Source: Erythrocercus mccallii
Lineage: Eukaryota > Chordata > Aves > Passeriformes > Dicruridae
Direction of reading: 5' to 3'
NCBI GenBank assembly: GCA_013397435.1
Contig: VZRG01000305.1
Span: 200,081 to 264,080, forward strand
DNA length: 64,000 nucleotides
In this document: positions 38,661 to 50,849 of the stretch, in pieces
Position numbering within the stretch: the first letter of the stretch is position 1
Layout of the letters: the number at the start of each line of letters is the position of its first letter
Program-made: the position numbers and the translations under genes
The notes under the pieces: model-generated
The model's database searches: none
The model's input: the letters and a program-made list of their open reading frames with translations, nothing else
Told to the model about the DNA's origin: nothing

Positions 38661-41600
38661 GCGGTGAAGCCGGGGACGGAAAGGAGGAAAGGGCAGGAGA
38701 GAAGAGGGGAGGGGGAAGACAGCGAAGAAGGAGTATTTGAAGGAAAGGGGGAAGGCTGCAGTCCTTAGATGGGAAAATATGGGTTAATCTCCTGATGGTG
38801 TGCGTGTGATAAGAACTGTGTCTGTCTCTGCATGCGAGCTGCTGATGCAGCATTTTGATCGCAACAGTTCCCAAGTTGGTCTACAGCGAGAGTAAATGTG
38901 ATCACAGTACCAAGCGGCTCATCTCGGATGGGTTAGGTCAAGCGGAGAGACAGGAGCTTCAGCCCTTTCCCAGAGTGTCTTAAGTGGGAAAGTTTTGAGG
39001 AGGGGTTGCCTTCTGCACAGAGAGCCTCTGGGAGAAAAAGACATTTCCCATTCTGGTTTTTCCTCTACGCCCAGAAACATGAATATATTTCTCAGCTATA
39101 AGACAATTTTATGACAGGTTTAAATTATGTCAGCAGCAGACATGCAAAATCTCTTTGGTAATGTTTCTTTTACAGTCCTGGCGTGTAATTTAAACACCAT
39201 TCATTAATATTATTAATGCTAAATGGAAGTGAGGTTTATTGCACTCTGCATTTACACCATTTAATAGTAACAGCAGTTATTTTCCGAATTAAATTACAAA
39301 GCTGCTTTATTGTATTTTTAAAATTAGAATTCCATTTTTCCCCCCATAATGCAAAGTCTTAAAATCAGAACATTACTGAAAATGCATATTTTCTCGAGGG
39401 ATAAGAAATGGATTGGAAAGTATCTAGCACGATCAAGTTTTCCACCCTAACATTTGAAGTGTATTTAAGGAAGCATGCTTCAAAAAATCAAAGAAGTGGG
39501 TTAAATATAGGCTGAATGCTAGAATATATGCAATAAAATACTCCACAAGGAAAGACAATGAAGGCATAACCCCAAAGCAGCCATACCCAGAGCTGACTAC
39601 CCCTAGGCTACATCCACCTAGTATACATCTATATTAGCAAGTAATGTGGATCAATCTGGTGTTGGATCTCATGGTGTTGAGGGCCTAAAGAATGTTCATA
39701 CTTTTCAATAGTTTTTTCGTCAGTTTCACTCCAGGCTGGGTCTGTGAACTGGGGGCCCCATGAGAACTTAAAACGCATCTGATACACTCCTGGCACCTGT
39801 CTTCTGCTGTATTGCTATCTGAACCCACTCTGTGTACTCACCTCTGCTGGATAAAATAAAGTGTGGTAAGTGAGGGTGAACTGGAGATTCACTTCAAAAG
39901 CACGCCCTTGATCCACTCCAAAACATGAAAGTGGATGTGCCCAAGGGGTGTCTGACAGAAAGGGAGCTGGTATGACTTTCCCAAAGCTGAGAGCTGGAGC
40001 CTGCTCCACAGCATACCATTCTAGCATCCTCCCCTCAAATCACCTTTCTGCCTAGTGCTGTGCCTCCACCCCCAAGCATGCACGAGCTCTCAGGTCTCCA
40101 CTTCTGCAAGGAGCTATGCATTTTTTGGAGAGTGTAGACACTCCTTGTTTACCACTTGCATGCCTTCACTTGGCTCAGTGTGGGGTTTTACCCCCTGCTG
40201 TTCATTTCACCAATGCCTGAAATGACAGGGATACTAAGCTAATATTGTGTCATTGGAACTCTGCTCTTGGTGTAAAGAAAGAGAAGAATTGAGTATTGTT
40301 ATTAAATAGTTGTTTAATTGTTTAAAGACTGAGGTCTGTCATTCTTTTCTTAGCCAAAGGCCTGGGTTATAATGAAACTGTGATAAATATGTCTAAGTCA
40401 GGCATGTGTTGGGATTAGACATGGGTAGAAATTGCCTGGCATTAAAATGATTGTGGAAAAACTTCTGTTTCACACATGGAAACTGTTTCTCAGTTAAAAT
40501 TGGCATTGGAAGCCTAGGGAGTAGCAAACAAGTATGCATTTATTCATGCAATTTATCTCTTCCATGCTATATGCCAAGGTCTCCAAGTCAGTGTTTGCTT
40601 TGCTAATGGCATCTCTACAGCAGTTCATTTATTTGCCTTATATGGCCTGTACATTCACTCCCTGAGCTGCTGCCATTCTGCTTTCCCTCACGGAAACTGT
40701 ACTTTGAATTCTGCATCTCTCCTGAAGCATCTCATTTTGCCAGCTGTCTCTGAATGTCCCCACAAGCTGGCTGCATGACTTAGTCACTTGCAGGGAAATA
40801 AGCTTTATTTCACAATCCATTTTCTGTCCAAGGAGTTTTGTTTTGATTAGGAGCAAATTAAACACATTGTGCATATAAGGTTACATCCAAATTCTCATTC
40901 CATTTTTTCCTAATGTTTAAAACTCATCATGCTTCAACTGTATCAACATTTGATTCCCCTTTCAGGATCATTGTGCTTGGAAGTATTTTACTTGAAAGTT
41001 AGCTGAAATATTTCTATCCCTGTCTAACCTGTTTGAAAGTAAAGGGGAGTTATTACATTGTCCTTTAGGATTCACAATCTTTCTTGCAACCACAAAAGCA
41101 GATACCTCCTCAGACTATTGCTATAACAAAACACATGGTCCCCAGGGTCTCATCTATACTGAAATAGCAGCTGATTTTAAAACTGGTCCTGGTGTTTTGA
41201 ATTTTACAAGAATCCACTTGTGAGAAATCTTCATTGTTGGTCAAAGGAACCTGAGCTGCGGATTACCCTCTGCGGCAACCACTGAAGTCAGACTGAATCA
41301 AACACCCATGAATACATTGTCAGAAAACTACCCTAGCAAGGAGGTGGAAAAATATGCTTATAGATTTTACCATTTTGCTTCTCCTCAATCCATTGACTAA
41401 GCTGCTGTTACAGTGGGGGCACTACAGACTTGATGGAGCTAATCAGCACAGCAGAATAAAGACAGAAAATCTTGTCACTGTACCTAAATCAATCCTGGCT
41501 AATATACACATCACAGGCTTGACCACTGACTCTTTCATTACAGTATGACCTGTAAGACAATATAAAATGCTGTATGTATGTTCCTGAACCCAAATGAAAA

Positions 41601-42990
41601 TGAAGCAGCTACCAAATCTCCATCTCATGTCTTAAGTCTTTGACCAGAAAAAGAACCAAGAGCATTTTATCTTTCAGGCCACCATCTGTTTTCAGTTGTG
41701 TGGTCTGCAGGAAAATGATCGCACCAACATGGTTCCGAGCATCTCACAAAACTGGATCTTCAAGTCATGTCTGTACTCGATTTTAAATCAAAAAGGAAGG
41801 TATATGTACAACAATAGACTTGAGGCTATGTACTGGGAGCAACAGAAAGTCAACCAAATCATTCAAATACAGTCACTAAAAACCAAACATACAAGTACTG
41901 TAGGAAAAATAACCTGATAATTAGTATATTTGCCTGAAATTATGTCCAGCCTTGAAGCAGCTAGGGAAAAAGAATAAACTAAATGGACAGAAAAAGAGAA
42001 CCCCAATCCTAACCCCTAAAATTTTCTGGTAGGAAGGTAAGAAAACAAATGCAAGTGACCAGATTCTGTCCATCCGTATGGTGTCCTCCCAAGTCAAAAA
42101 AATGGCATGTTTTCTACTGTGAGTGGAACCAGACACCTGGGGTTTTGAGCTGTCACATCCAGACCTGAATCTTGGCCTATAAACTTAGCTCTAACCGAAA
42201 GATCTTCTCTCCGTTTCCATTCTAATACTATCCTATCATTAATACTTATTTTTCTGGTGGCTTTCATAGTAGTAAATTTTGTGAATTCTCTTACTTACAA
42301 TTCATGAACTAAACTTGCCATATTTCTGAAGGACAGTTGTCTTACTGGACACAATGCTGTTGTTGCTAACATCAGTTTTTTTAATCACTGGTGTACATAA
42401 AAATAACATGTCAATGTAAAACAAAAGAGGGATACAATCTTTATTAGCCATAAACCCTCCATATGTTCTTTCATCTTTATTATTACTTATCATCTATTAT
42501 GTAAAAGACACCAGGTGGTCTACATTTTGCAAGGCTCTAAAAGAGTAGCTACAGCTATTGATTTTCTCTTTTGTGTCCTGTTGTTGACAAGCTGATGGCT
42601 GTGGGAGAGGCCAAGGAGGTTTATTCTGCACCAGCCCCACGGATGAATGCCTGTTCTGCCCTTGCGAACACTGCCAAAGGGGTTGAGCTCTGAGATTACA
42701 GGTCCCAGACCCGTCCTTCTTTACCAGGGAATTGTCTTAGCCCTGCATAAACCCAGGAAAAACATATGTCTGGTTTCAATCCTAAATTTCCACTATTCTT
42801 AATTGGACTTTTTAAAATAAGGAACATCTGGATAACGAACAAGTGATTTCCCAGTAAGAAATGCTCATCTACTGGCAGCCTGTTTTCTGTGCATGTAGAC
42901 CTGATACAAATAATTTAATGGTGTCATCTTACTTACGAGTGGGACATCTGTCTATCTTCCCCAGATGCTGTTTAAGAAAGATGCAGGGAA
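38661..42990. other. Intergenic block next to the LHFPL6 island
   Basis: No gene was recognised. The start, to about 38.9 kb, is the falling edge of the CpG island. The stretch 39060-39560 is unusually rich in ATTA and TTAAT motifs with few simple repeats, which gives it the look of a conserved noncoding element, though conservation cannot be tested here. The rest is ordinary AT-rich sequence with chance frames below 80 codons. Confidence 0.45.
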
Positions 42991-42999
42991 CGTACAAAG

Positions 43000-43450
43000 A
43001 GCAGGTCTTGCCGCGGTGCTTTCTCGCACTAAGCGGCGGGCGCGTTTGGAGACGCGCGTTTGTTTAACGACACGTGCAACAGCAAGATTTTTCTTTTCAC
43101 TTCAAAGCCTCAGTCTGGGATCAGCTTTCAGCAGGAGGTGACAGCTTCCGCGCAGGGTGCCCCGGCGCTGGGGTGCCCGGGGCGGCGGGCGCTGTGCTGC
43201 GCTGCGCTGCTCGACAGTGACACTCGGTGGGCGGCGGGGCCGGAGCAGGGCTGGGGGCGGCCGGGACGGGCCAGCCCGGGACAGGGGGCCAGCCCGGGAC
43301 AGAGGGACCCCACCCCTCCCGGCACCGCGGGGCTCCCAGGTTCTGCCCTGGCCTCTCCGGAGCGTTTGATGCGGCTGCAGACGAGGAAGGGCGTTGTGTG
43401 TGAAAAGCGGGGGCAGAGAGCAGAGCGTGCTTCTGCTCTCCGTAGAACCT
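43000..43450. promoter_or_regulatory. Orphan CpG island between LHFPL6 and COG6
   Basis: A compact GC- and CpG-rich block (for example GGCGGGCGCG, GACGCGCG, GGCGGCGGGCG) in otherwise AT-rich intergenic sequence, about 4.5 kb upstream of the LHFPL6 island and 10.4 kb upstream of COG6. It holds overlapping frames on both strands (141 codons at 43060-43485 plus; 156 codons at 43102-43572 minus) with low-complexity Pro/Arg/Gly composition and no domain. An alternative LHFPL6 promoter, a noncoding RNA start or an enhancer-type island are all possible. No TATA box or clear first exon was recognised. Confidence 0.6.
43268..43303. repeat. Short tandem duplication in the orphan CpG island
   Basis: The phrase GGGCCAGCCCGGGACAG appears twice in succession, with an 18-base period. 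It is C+G rich and typical of slippage inside CpG islands. Confidence 0.8.
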
Positions 43451-44058
43451 CTGGGATTTTTAACGGCCCTGGGCCACTGTCCTGAGGCTTCTAAGGTGCC
43501 TTTGCAGAACCCAAAGGTGACTTTTAGCGGCACGGTTTGGTTAAACTGAGTGTATCTGAGAAGGGGGCTCAAGGCAGCGTCCTGTTCCTCCCCCAGCCTT
43601 TTTCCAGAGAACTGGAGCAGATCTGCCTCTCCCCGTGGGTTCCCGCAATCACTTGCATTTAGGTCACCCTATCAGATCACATTCCCAAGGACGCGGCTAA
43701 TGATTTATGGGGTTTTTAGAAAGGAAAGCTGAAAATCCTCTAGTTGGGGACAATGGCCAATTCATTTTCCAAGTGGAAGCTAATTTCTCCACTCCCCATC
43801 ATACCCTGAGAGTTGAACTCAGAGACTTCACAAAGCTGGAACTTCTGAAATCTCACAGGGATTCCTTCACAGAAGAGTTGTAATGTCAGTTCTTGTCAGC
43901 TGAAACCCAAACAGAACTCAGTTTCAGGTGTATCAATGTCCAAACACGGTCTCAGTGGGAGAAGAACCAAGCTCCTTTTTTTACAATGCTTCAAAAGGTT
44001 TGTCATTAGTAAATCCAGTATGTATATAGCATTCATATACCTACATGGGTATGCGTTT

Positions 44059-44122
44059 ATTATATATGTGTATTTATAATACAGATATAATTATATATGT
44101 GTATATATTTATAATACAGATA
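44059..44122. repeat. Imperfect tandem duplication of an AT-rich unit
   Basis: The unit ATTATATATGTG plus TTTATAATACAGATAT is present twice in a row; the second copy has extra TA units in the middle. It lies in a longer TA/TG-rich stretch (about 44030-44155). Confidence 0.8.
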
Positions 44123-44170
44123 TACAGATTATATACATATCTCTATAACACCTGTATAGGTATAGATACA

Positions 44171-44600
44171 AGAGACCAGGCTGGTCAAGCAGGACCTGCC
44201 TTTTGTAAATCCACATAGGTTGGGCTTGATCCCCTGGTTGTCGCATGGGCCATGCAATGGCCCACAGGGTATCTCTTCCATAACCTTGCCTGGTGCCAAG
44301 GTCAGGCCTGTAGTTCCCTGGATCATCCTTCCAACCCTTCCTATAGTTGGGCGTAACATTTGATGACTTTTAGTCAGGTGGAACTTCCACAGTTAAAACA
44401 GGACTGCTGGGCGATTGAGAGTGGTTTGGCAAGTTCTTTTCACAAGTTCCCTCACTACTCTAGGGTGGATCATCAGGGCCCATAGACTTGGGCATGTCTA
44501 ATTGCCATAGCAGGTCACTAATCATCTCCTCTTGGTTTATGAGGGCTTCATTCATCTCCCATACATGCTCTTGGGAAGGCCTCTTAACCCTCTCTGGGAA
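44171..44600 (-). mobile_element. CR1-type LINE reverse-transcriptase fragment, antisense
   Basis: The minus strand at 44129-44359 carries a decayed reverse-transcriptase stretch with NVTPNYRKG-like, DPGNYRP-like and KGRSCLTSLVS motifs, the N-terminal part of the palm in CR1/jockey-like ORF2. The degraded upstream part extends to about 44600 and includes a phrase matching GPDDPP, also expected before the palm. It is a different segment of ORF2 from the copy at 13.4 kb and has no 3' tail. Frames are broken and the copy is dead. Limits are approximate. Confidence 0.8.
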
Positions 44601-47600
44601 GGTTCAGCACTGAGAGTGTTCTCTCGATATCATATTGAAACAAAATAACCTCCTCAAAGATTGTGCTTTTGCAATATAACTACATATTTCAATATTCCTC
44701 TTCCCGATGAAAAAGCTAATTAGCAAGGTCGTTACAGTTACCACTTATAAGGGGGAAGACAGTAATTCCATTAATGTGCTCACAGGAACTTCATTTGTAT
44801 TACCTCTTAACCTTTACAAGGATATTACAATTTCAATAATTAATTGCTTTTTGCTGCTTAATTTGCAGTTTACCATTTTCAAGGGAAATTACTCATTAAA
44901 AAAAGGAATTTTTTTTTAAGGAAACATTTCTTTACTCAAGTATACACCATAAGCTGGCCTTAGAGAAACTAGATATTTGCTAAGCCCATTTTCATGTTTG
45001 AGTAGAAAGGACTCTGTGCTAGCTCTGCATATTAAAGAACTGCCCATTGCTTGAGTCATTAGACATTTGAAGAAAAATGAGGCAGAATAGGATTGAGGCA
45101 GTGACAAAAAGGGAATTAATTCTTATCCTCTTCCTTCAAATTCTCAAAGGCAATGAATCCTTCCTCTCTTATCGATGCAGTAAGAATTTACTTTCTTCTT
45201 TCTTTGCAACCATATTGTTTCTTCAACTGAAGTTAATTTATGCTGCAATACCCATCCATGAGAGCTTCAGTGACTGAAAAAAATAAAGGAACTTTGGCTC
45301 AGCCTCATAAAACACAGAAATTCTGTCTGTGAATCACCGAGAACTTAGGTATATCCTCAAGAGAGTGCCTAACACTTCGGAGAATGGAGCTCAATGTATG
45401 TATTCCTGCTCACACTCAAGTCTCTTGTAAAACAACTACTCAATGAATCAGACATAAGCCAGCATCCCTGTGGTAGTATGCTGGCATATATCCACTACTG
45501 ATAGTAGAAATTGTGTCCAAATCCAATGCACTAAAAGAAATTTAGATAAACATTGGTATCTCAGAAGGTGAATAATGCATTCCAAGTGGGCATGTCTGTG
45601 ACAGAGTAAAAGACATACTTCTGAGAGAGGGATTTGCATGGGAAGATGGAGAGAAGGTGACAAAATTAATGAAGAGGCACAGGAGAAGACGGAAAAGAAG
45701 CCGGTATGAACTAGACTAAATCAGCATTGATTTATGAATGAAAATGTAAACATTTTTCCTGATTCAGGTGCAAAACTTAAACTAGCCCTTGGGCAGTTCT
45801 ACCTTTTTCTACCTTGGAAACTTTTATTTTTAACTGGCAAGTCCAGGATATGTCATCCAAAATGATGTACATCTATCTGCATGGTATGTCACATGCCCAC
45901 AGGCACCAACTAGATCATTTTGCTGTGAAAACAAGACATTTTATTTTTTTATTGTAAAATCAAACCTCCTGGGTTTTTTGCCCCTTTCCCCATGAGTATA
46001 AGGAGAACCTAGGGTTACACTAGGATTCAAACACAAGTATTTCTTTTTCACAGTACTGAAGCTAGGACATACTCTTAGAATTATTTGCAGAGAAGTCAAA
46101 AGTCACTGTCAGACAAATAGGGGTAAAAAATTGTCTACTCAACAGTCCAGAACACAAGTTTTCTATGCAGTCAGAGGAGAGGACTGGGTAGGAATCTGAG
46201 GGTGAACTGCCTCCTGAAAGTGCCTTTCTTTCCATGCTCTGATAGGACAGTTAGCTATGGATTTTTTCTCCGACTTTTTTGTGTTAGAAGATTGTTGAGA
46301 TGTATCCTTCTAAAGTTCTTAATTGTGTCTTCAGGTGTTCCAATATTCAAGTTGAAGAGAGCAAGAATATATTCAGGCTACTTAATATTAAGAGCTCCCT
46401 ATATCACCAATGGATCAGCAATTACACACAGCAAAATAATCTGCTTTTTGACCAGTAAAAGGAAAGTCCAGGCCAGCATGGGCATTTTTTTGTCATAAGC
46501 TTTCTTCAGTGAGGCACAAATATGTTAATTTTGCCAGTTAGCACTGTAATCTGGTTAAAGCATCTGATGCTTGTCTTTGAGATATTACTGTGCCTATATT
46601 ATTAGTACTCTAGAACTCATCACATAAAAGGACATATATAGGACAGAAGCAGAAAGAAGCCTCTAATCATCAAAATTAACGTAAAAATATCCTTTTAAAA
46701 CCTCTAGACTGGCAGTTCACTCAACATAACATTTGCTTTGTGACAGGCATGTGCTGTGCACACACAACAATATTTTAAGATGGCATTGTTTAAAGAAAGT
46801 TGACAGTGATGGGTGATGTATATCCAGACTGATGACACTTTGAGGAGAGCTTAACCTGAATGGACAAGAAAGTCATTGCTAGTTTGCATGCAAAAGGAAG
46901 CTTGGGGTCTATTCTGGGGAATTTGATAATCTCTTGTAATTAGTACTGTAATTGGAGGTTGCTGGAAATGCTCCTTGAGCTTCTGCCAGGGAATGTGAGT
47001 GCTTCACAAAGCTGTTGACACCATTCTGTACCCAGCCTCACCAACCTAGTCAGCTGCAGTAGGTGGCAACACAGAACTCCTGCTTTGTCAAAACTCTTAT
47101 CTAAGCAGAAAACACATAATGCTTTTTCCTCCCAGAGTAACTACAGAGCGATACCAGTACTACTCAGCCCATCACCATGCTCCCCCCTGATGTCCTTCAG
47201 CCTACTGGTGATCCCAGGACACACTAGGTCACCATAAGGCTGCAAGTTTTTGGCAGAGACTCACTCCATCTCCACTCTTTCAGACTGCAAATGGATAAAT
47301 ATGAGCCATATATACCAAAGTTTAGACACAACACTTGCCTGCCCTTGGGGACACAATTATTTGCTTTCAGTGCATCAGTTTTGGAGATGCTAGTTCTGTA
47401 ATAATGCCATGAAAGCAGAAATGACCACCAGAAAGGGATGCCAGGTAATTTTAGCAAGAAACTGAAGGTTTAAATGTATTTCATCTGGAGGTGAGCAGAT
47501 CTTTGCATAGAAATTGTTTGCAATTTGCAGTCAACTGCGGTGACTGCAACCACTGTCAACCATTAAGTAATAAGGTATTTTTATCCACAGCAGCTCTCCA

Positions 47601-49355
47601 GCATCTCTAAGGGTGATGGCATCTCGCCAAGGCTTTGGAAGGGCTGTGTGAGCTGACACACAAAGATGAATGGTTGAGGCAAGCCCAGATGACACTTCTG
47701 AGTTGACTTTACAGAAAGAATTAAATCCAAATATACCAGGTAGCTCCACACTGGAGTTGCTGAGAAGCTGTTTGGCCACGCTTCTGACAGATGTCTGAGA
47801 GTGTGACTTCTGGCATTTTGGAAACTTTATTTCTCCTGAAGTAGCAATAAAGTTCCATTAAATTCACCCAAACAAAATTGTTATGAGCACTAGGAAAAGC
47901 TATTTATGACAGCCATACCTGTAAAATTAGGTTGATGTTTTATTACTGCTATGAAAATTGCCATGATCATCAACATGCTTTTTTGCAACTTTTACTAGCA
48001 ACATCCCTAAAGTGCTCTTTCACAAGACAGAGGCTTTTGTGGTGAAGCTGATTTTGCCTCAATTTTTGCCTCATGCTGTACTACTGTTGTTTCCCTCATG
48101 AGCTTCTTGTGCTCTCATGGCTCCAGATACACTTTTGCCTGACAAAATTGTTAGCTGTTATTTAAAAGGGAGTTTCTACATGCCAGATGTCCCTGATTGT
48201 GTAATCTTGTCTGTTCTGTGCCCCTACAAACATTTGTGCAGGATTTGCTGGGCTAGCAAGGTGAGAAGTCTATCATCTTATACAACTACATCCCAATCAA
48301 CAGCTACTAGATCCAGCAGAGCAGTTACTAACATTAAAGACTGTACTTTGGATATTGACTATGGTAAAGAAATTGCCTGGAGCTGAGAGAAGCCTGTCAT
48401 ACTACCCTGCCTGTGTGGGAGAAGTATGTGTGTGTAGACACAAAAAGGACAACAGGGCAGAAGCTGTATAACAGGAGTTTAAAAGGAGCTTTGGAAAATT
48501 CAAAACACAGACCAGCTCGTTAATGTAATTAAAAAAAAAGGTGGGGGAGGAATGGGCTGCAAAAATGCACTTCATTCTACATTTATGCATCTCTTGTCCT
48601 GCCAAGGGGAGTTATACTATCTTGGAGTCTTGTATGAATCCTGAATGACAGAAATTGTAAAATCCAAGTGACTGTAGTGGTTGGTTCTGGGAATAACAAA
48701 AATGCTTCAGTGAAGAGTAGCCATAGTGGATCACTAGCTGGGAGGCTTAAGGCAATGCCTGAATTTCCACTAAGGGATCACAAGAAGAGCCTGTTCAAAA
48801 GAAACATACTAGAAAAGTCAAAGAAGGAAAACACTGAGACTTAACAGAGATCCATAAGACATGGACGTTTGACCCACAGGTCTGGATTATAATACAGCAG
48901 TTGGAGTCAAAGTTTGCAGCAGTTATGGTCTTCGTTAAAACTTGTGTTGCTGATGTACTGACTCAAAAAGTATTTTTCTAATGCTGTCTTTCAATTTATT
49001 GCATCTACCTTTGGCTTGTCATGTTCCATGTCATGACCAGGTCATGATCTCATAGAGGGTCTTTTGTTGATCAGCTGACCTGAGGGCACTGCCCAGTAAT
49101 TTAGGTATTGTTCTGTAGATTTTCTTTGCTAGACATTGACTTCAGCTGAGAGCAGGACATAATGAATGGTTGTTTCTTTGTCTGATGGTGAATATTTGCA
49201 ATTTTTCTTCAGATATTTGGGTTATTTTTATTTCACCTATAAAACAGAACACATTCCAGAGACTTTTTGCCAGCTGGATATGGACAGTCCATGCTTGAAG
49301 AGACAGGTCAGCAGGTCTGGCATACATCATTATCATGTGTTATGTGTCCTGCTTC

Positions 49356-49378
49356 TTTTTTTTTTTTTTTTTTTTTTT
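49356..49378. repeat. T23 homopolymer
   Basis: A run of about 23 T bases with no recognisable retroposed sequence on its minus-strand upstream side, so it is not clearly the poly(A) tail of a processed copy. Confidence 0.9.
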
Positions 49379-50780
49379 GGGAAAAATATTTCTCTTCGTT
49401 GCTATATTTTATTATAATGGTAAGAGTAATCATCTATATTAGAGAACTTATCAGCATACTAGTGAGCATATGCAAAGGAAGATAAGCTTTATACTTCAGC
49501 CACAGAGATGTGGTGTCACTAGCGTGATGCAGTTCGTCAGCCACAAGCAGATATTTGTTCTTATAGATCAATGATCTAAACCATTTGTTTCTGGTTTTTT
49601 CTTAGGTGAAATTTCATTGGTCACTGAACTGAAGTGAGTGGCAGTGCCATGAACAATGTAATTGACCTTGCCAGGGATGTGGCCACATGGTTTGGACAAC
49701 CACTTCCTTAGAAAAGTCCTTTATTCTGTAGTGTTCTAGAATCAAATAAATTCAGACCAAACCCTATTAGTTTTGCTGATACATTACTTCCCTTGAAATC
49801 AGTGGTTGGATTTTTTTAGCAGGAGATGAACAGGAAGATTTCATGGGTTTGGTATGTATTAAAGTGCACACTGTACTGCTAATGTTATCTTTTCAGTGAG
49901 TTATAACAAACAGAAGTTTTATAGCTACTCAGCCAGGTGGCTGATTCAGCATCACATATATTAAAGCCCCTACTGCTGACTGTGAGGCACAACAATAAAT
50001 CCTCAAGTGAGATAGCATGAGCTAACCTAAAACTTGAGAACTGTATGTTCTCCTGGACCTTCAAGGGACACAGAAAGGTTTCACTACATGACTACATGTT
50101 GCTGTCAGGGTGACCTTTGGCCAAATCATTTACAGTCGTATTTCCAATTTCTAGATGATGTCAACATTGTCTGAGTTTTTAAAAAAGTTGTTAGCTCTGG
50201 AAATGGATTGATTTGGTCTGGTGAAAAGATTCTCTAATATTAACCTCTAAGAAAATAAATCATTAAAAAATCCAGCTCTAATTGACTTAAAGACACAGAA
50301 CATTTTCCTGTGCTTTTGTCTATTGGTTGAATTTTACAGTACAACCTTAGCACAAAAAGACATCAAAATACTGGAGAAAGACAAGGAATAATTTCATGGC
50401 AGAGAACTAGTGAAGTCTGTAAGGCAGTAGTGGATTTAATTTGGCGTATGCAGTGTGCAGTGGAGAGCCTGGCAGAGCCAAGTTCCACTCAACTGATCAT
50501 CAATAGGGACATCAGCATAAAGGGCTGTAAAAATTTTCACAGGGATGGCATAGCTGAGTAGCAATATATCATAGCCAGCTTCCTTCAGATACTCTTCTTC
50601 ACTGCAGGACCTGTAAATTGTATGCAAAATAGCATTGACAAATTCCTTTTATCTATTATACGGTAAGAAAAATATAACTAATTATGAGCGTTTGTTATAT
50701 GACCTGTCACATCTCTGACTACATAGTGCTTCCCATTCCTATGTGCTCTGTGCATCGTATTGAGGCAAGCTTTGCATTAG

Positions 50781-50849
50781 TCCTTCCTTCCTTCCTTCCT
50801 TCCTTCCTTCCTTCCTTCCTTCCTTCCTTCCTTCCTTCCTTCCTTCCTT
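50781..50849. repeat. TTCC tetranucleotide microsatellite, about 17 units
   Basis: Uninterrupted TTCC units over 69 bp, all pyrimidine on the plus strand. The purity and length predict length polymorphism between individuals and possible triplex formation. It reads as Leu-Pro-Ser-Phe repeats in one frame, which has no coding meaning. Confidence 0.97.

Noticed and set aside
43060..43572. Overlapping 141-codon (plus) and 156-codon (minus) frames
   Set aside because: Both lie in the orphan CpG island, are Pro/Arg/Gly-rich, overlap each other on opposite strands and have no recognisable domain.
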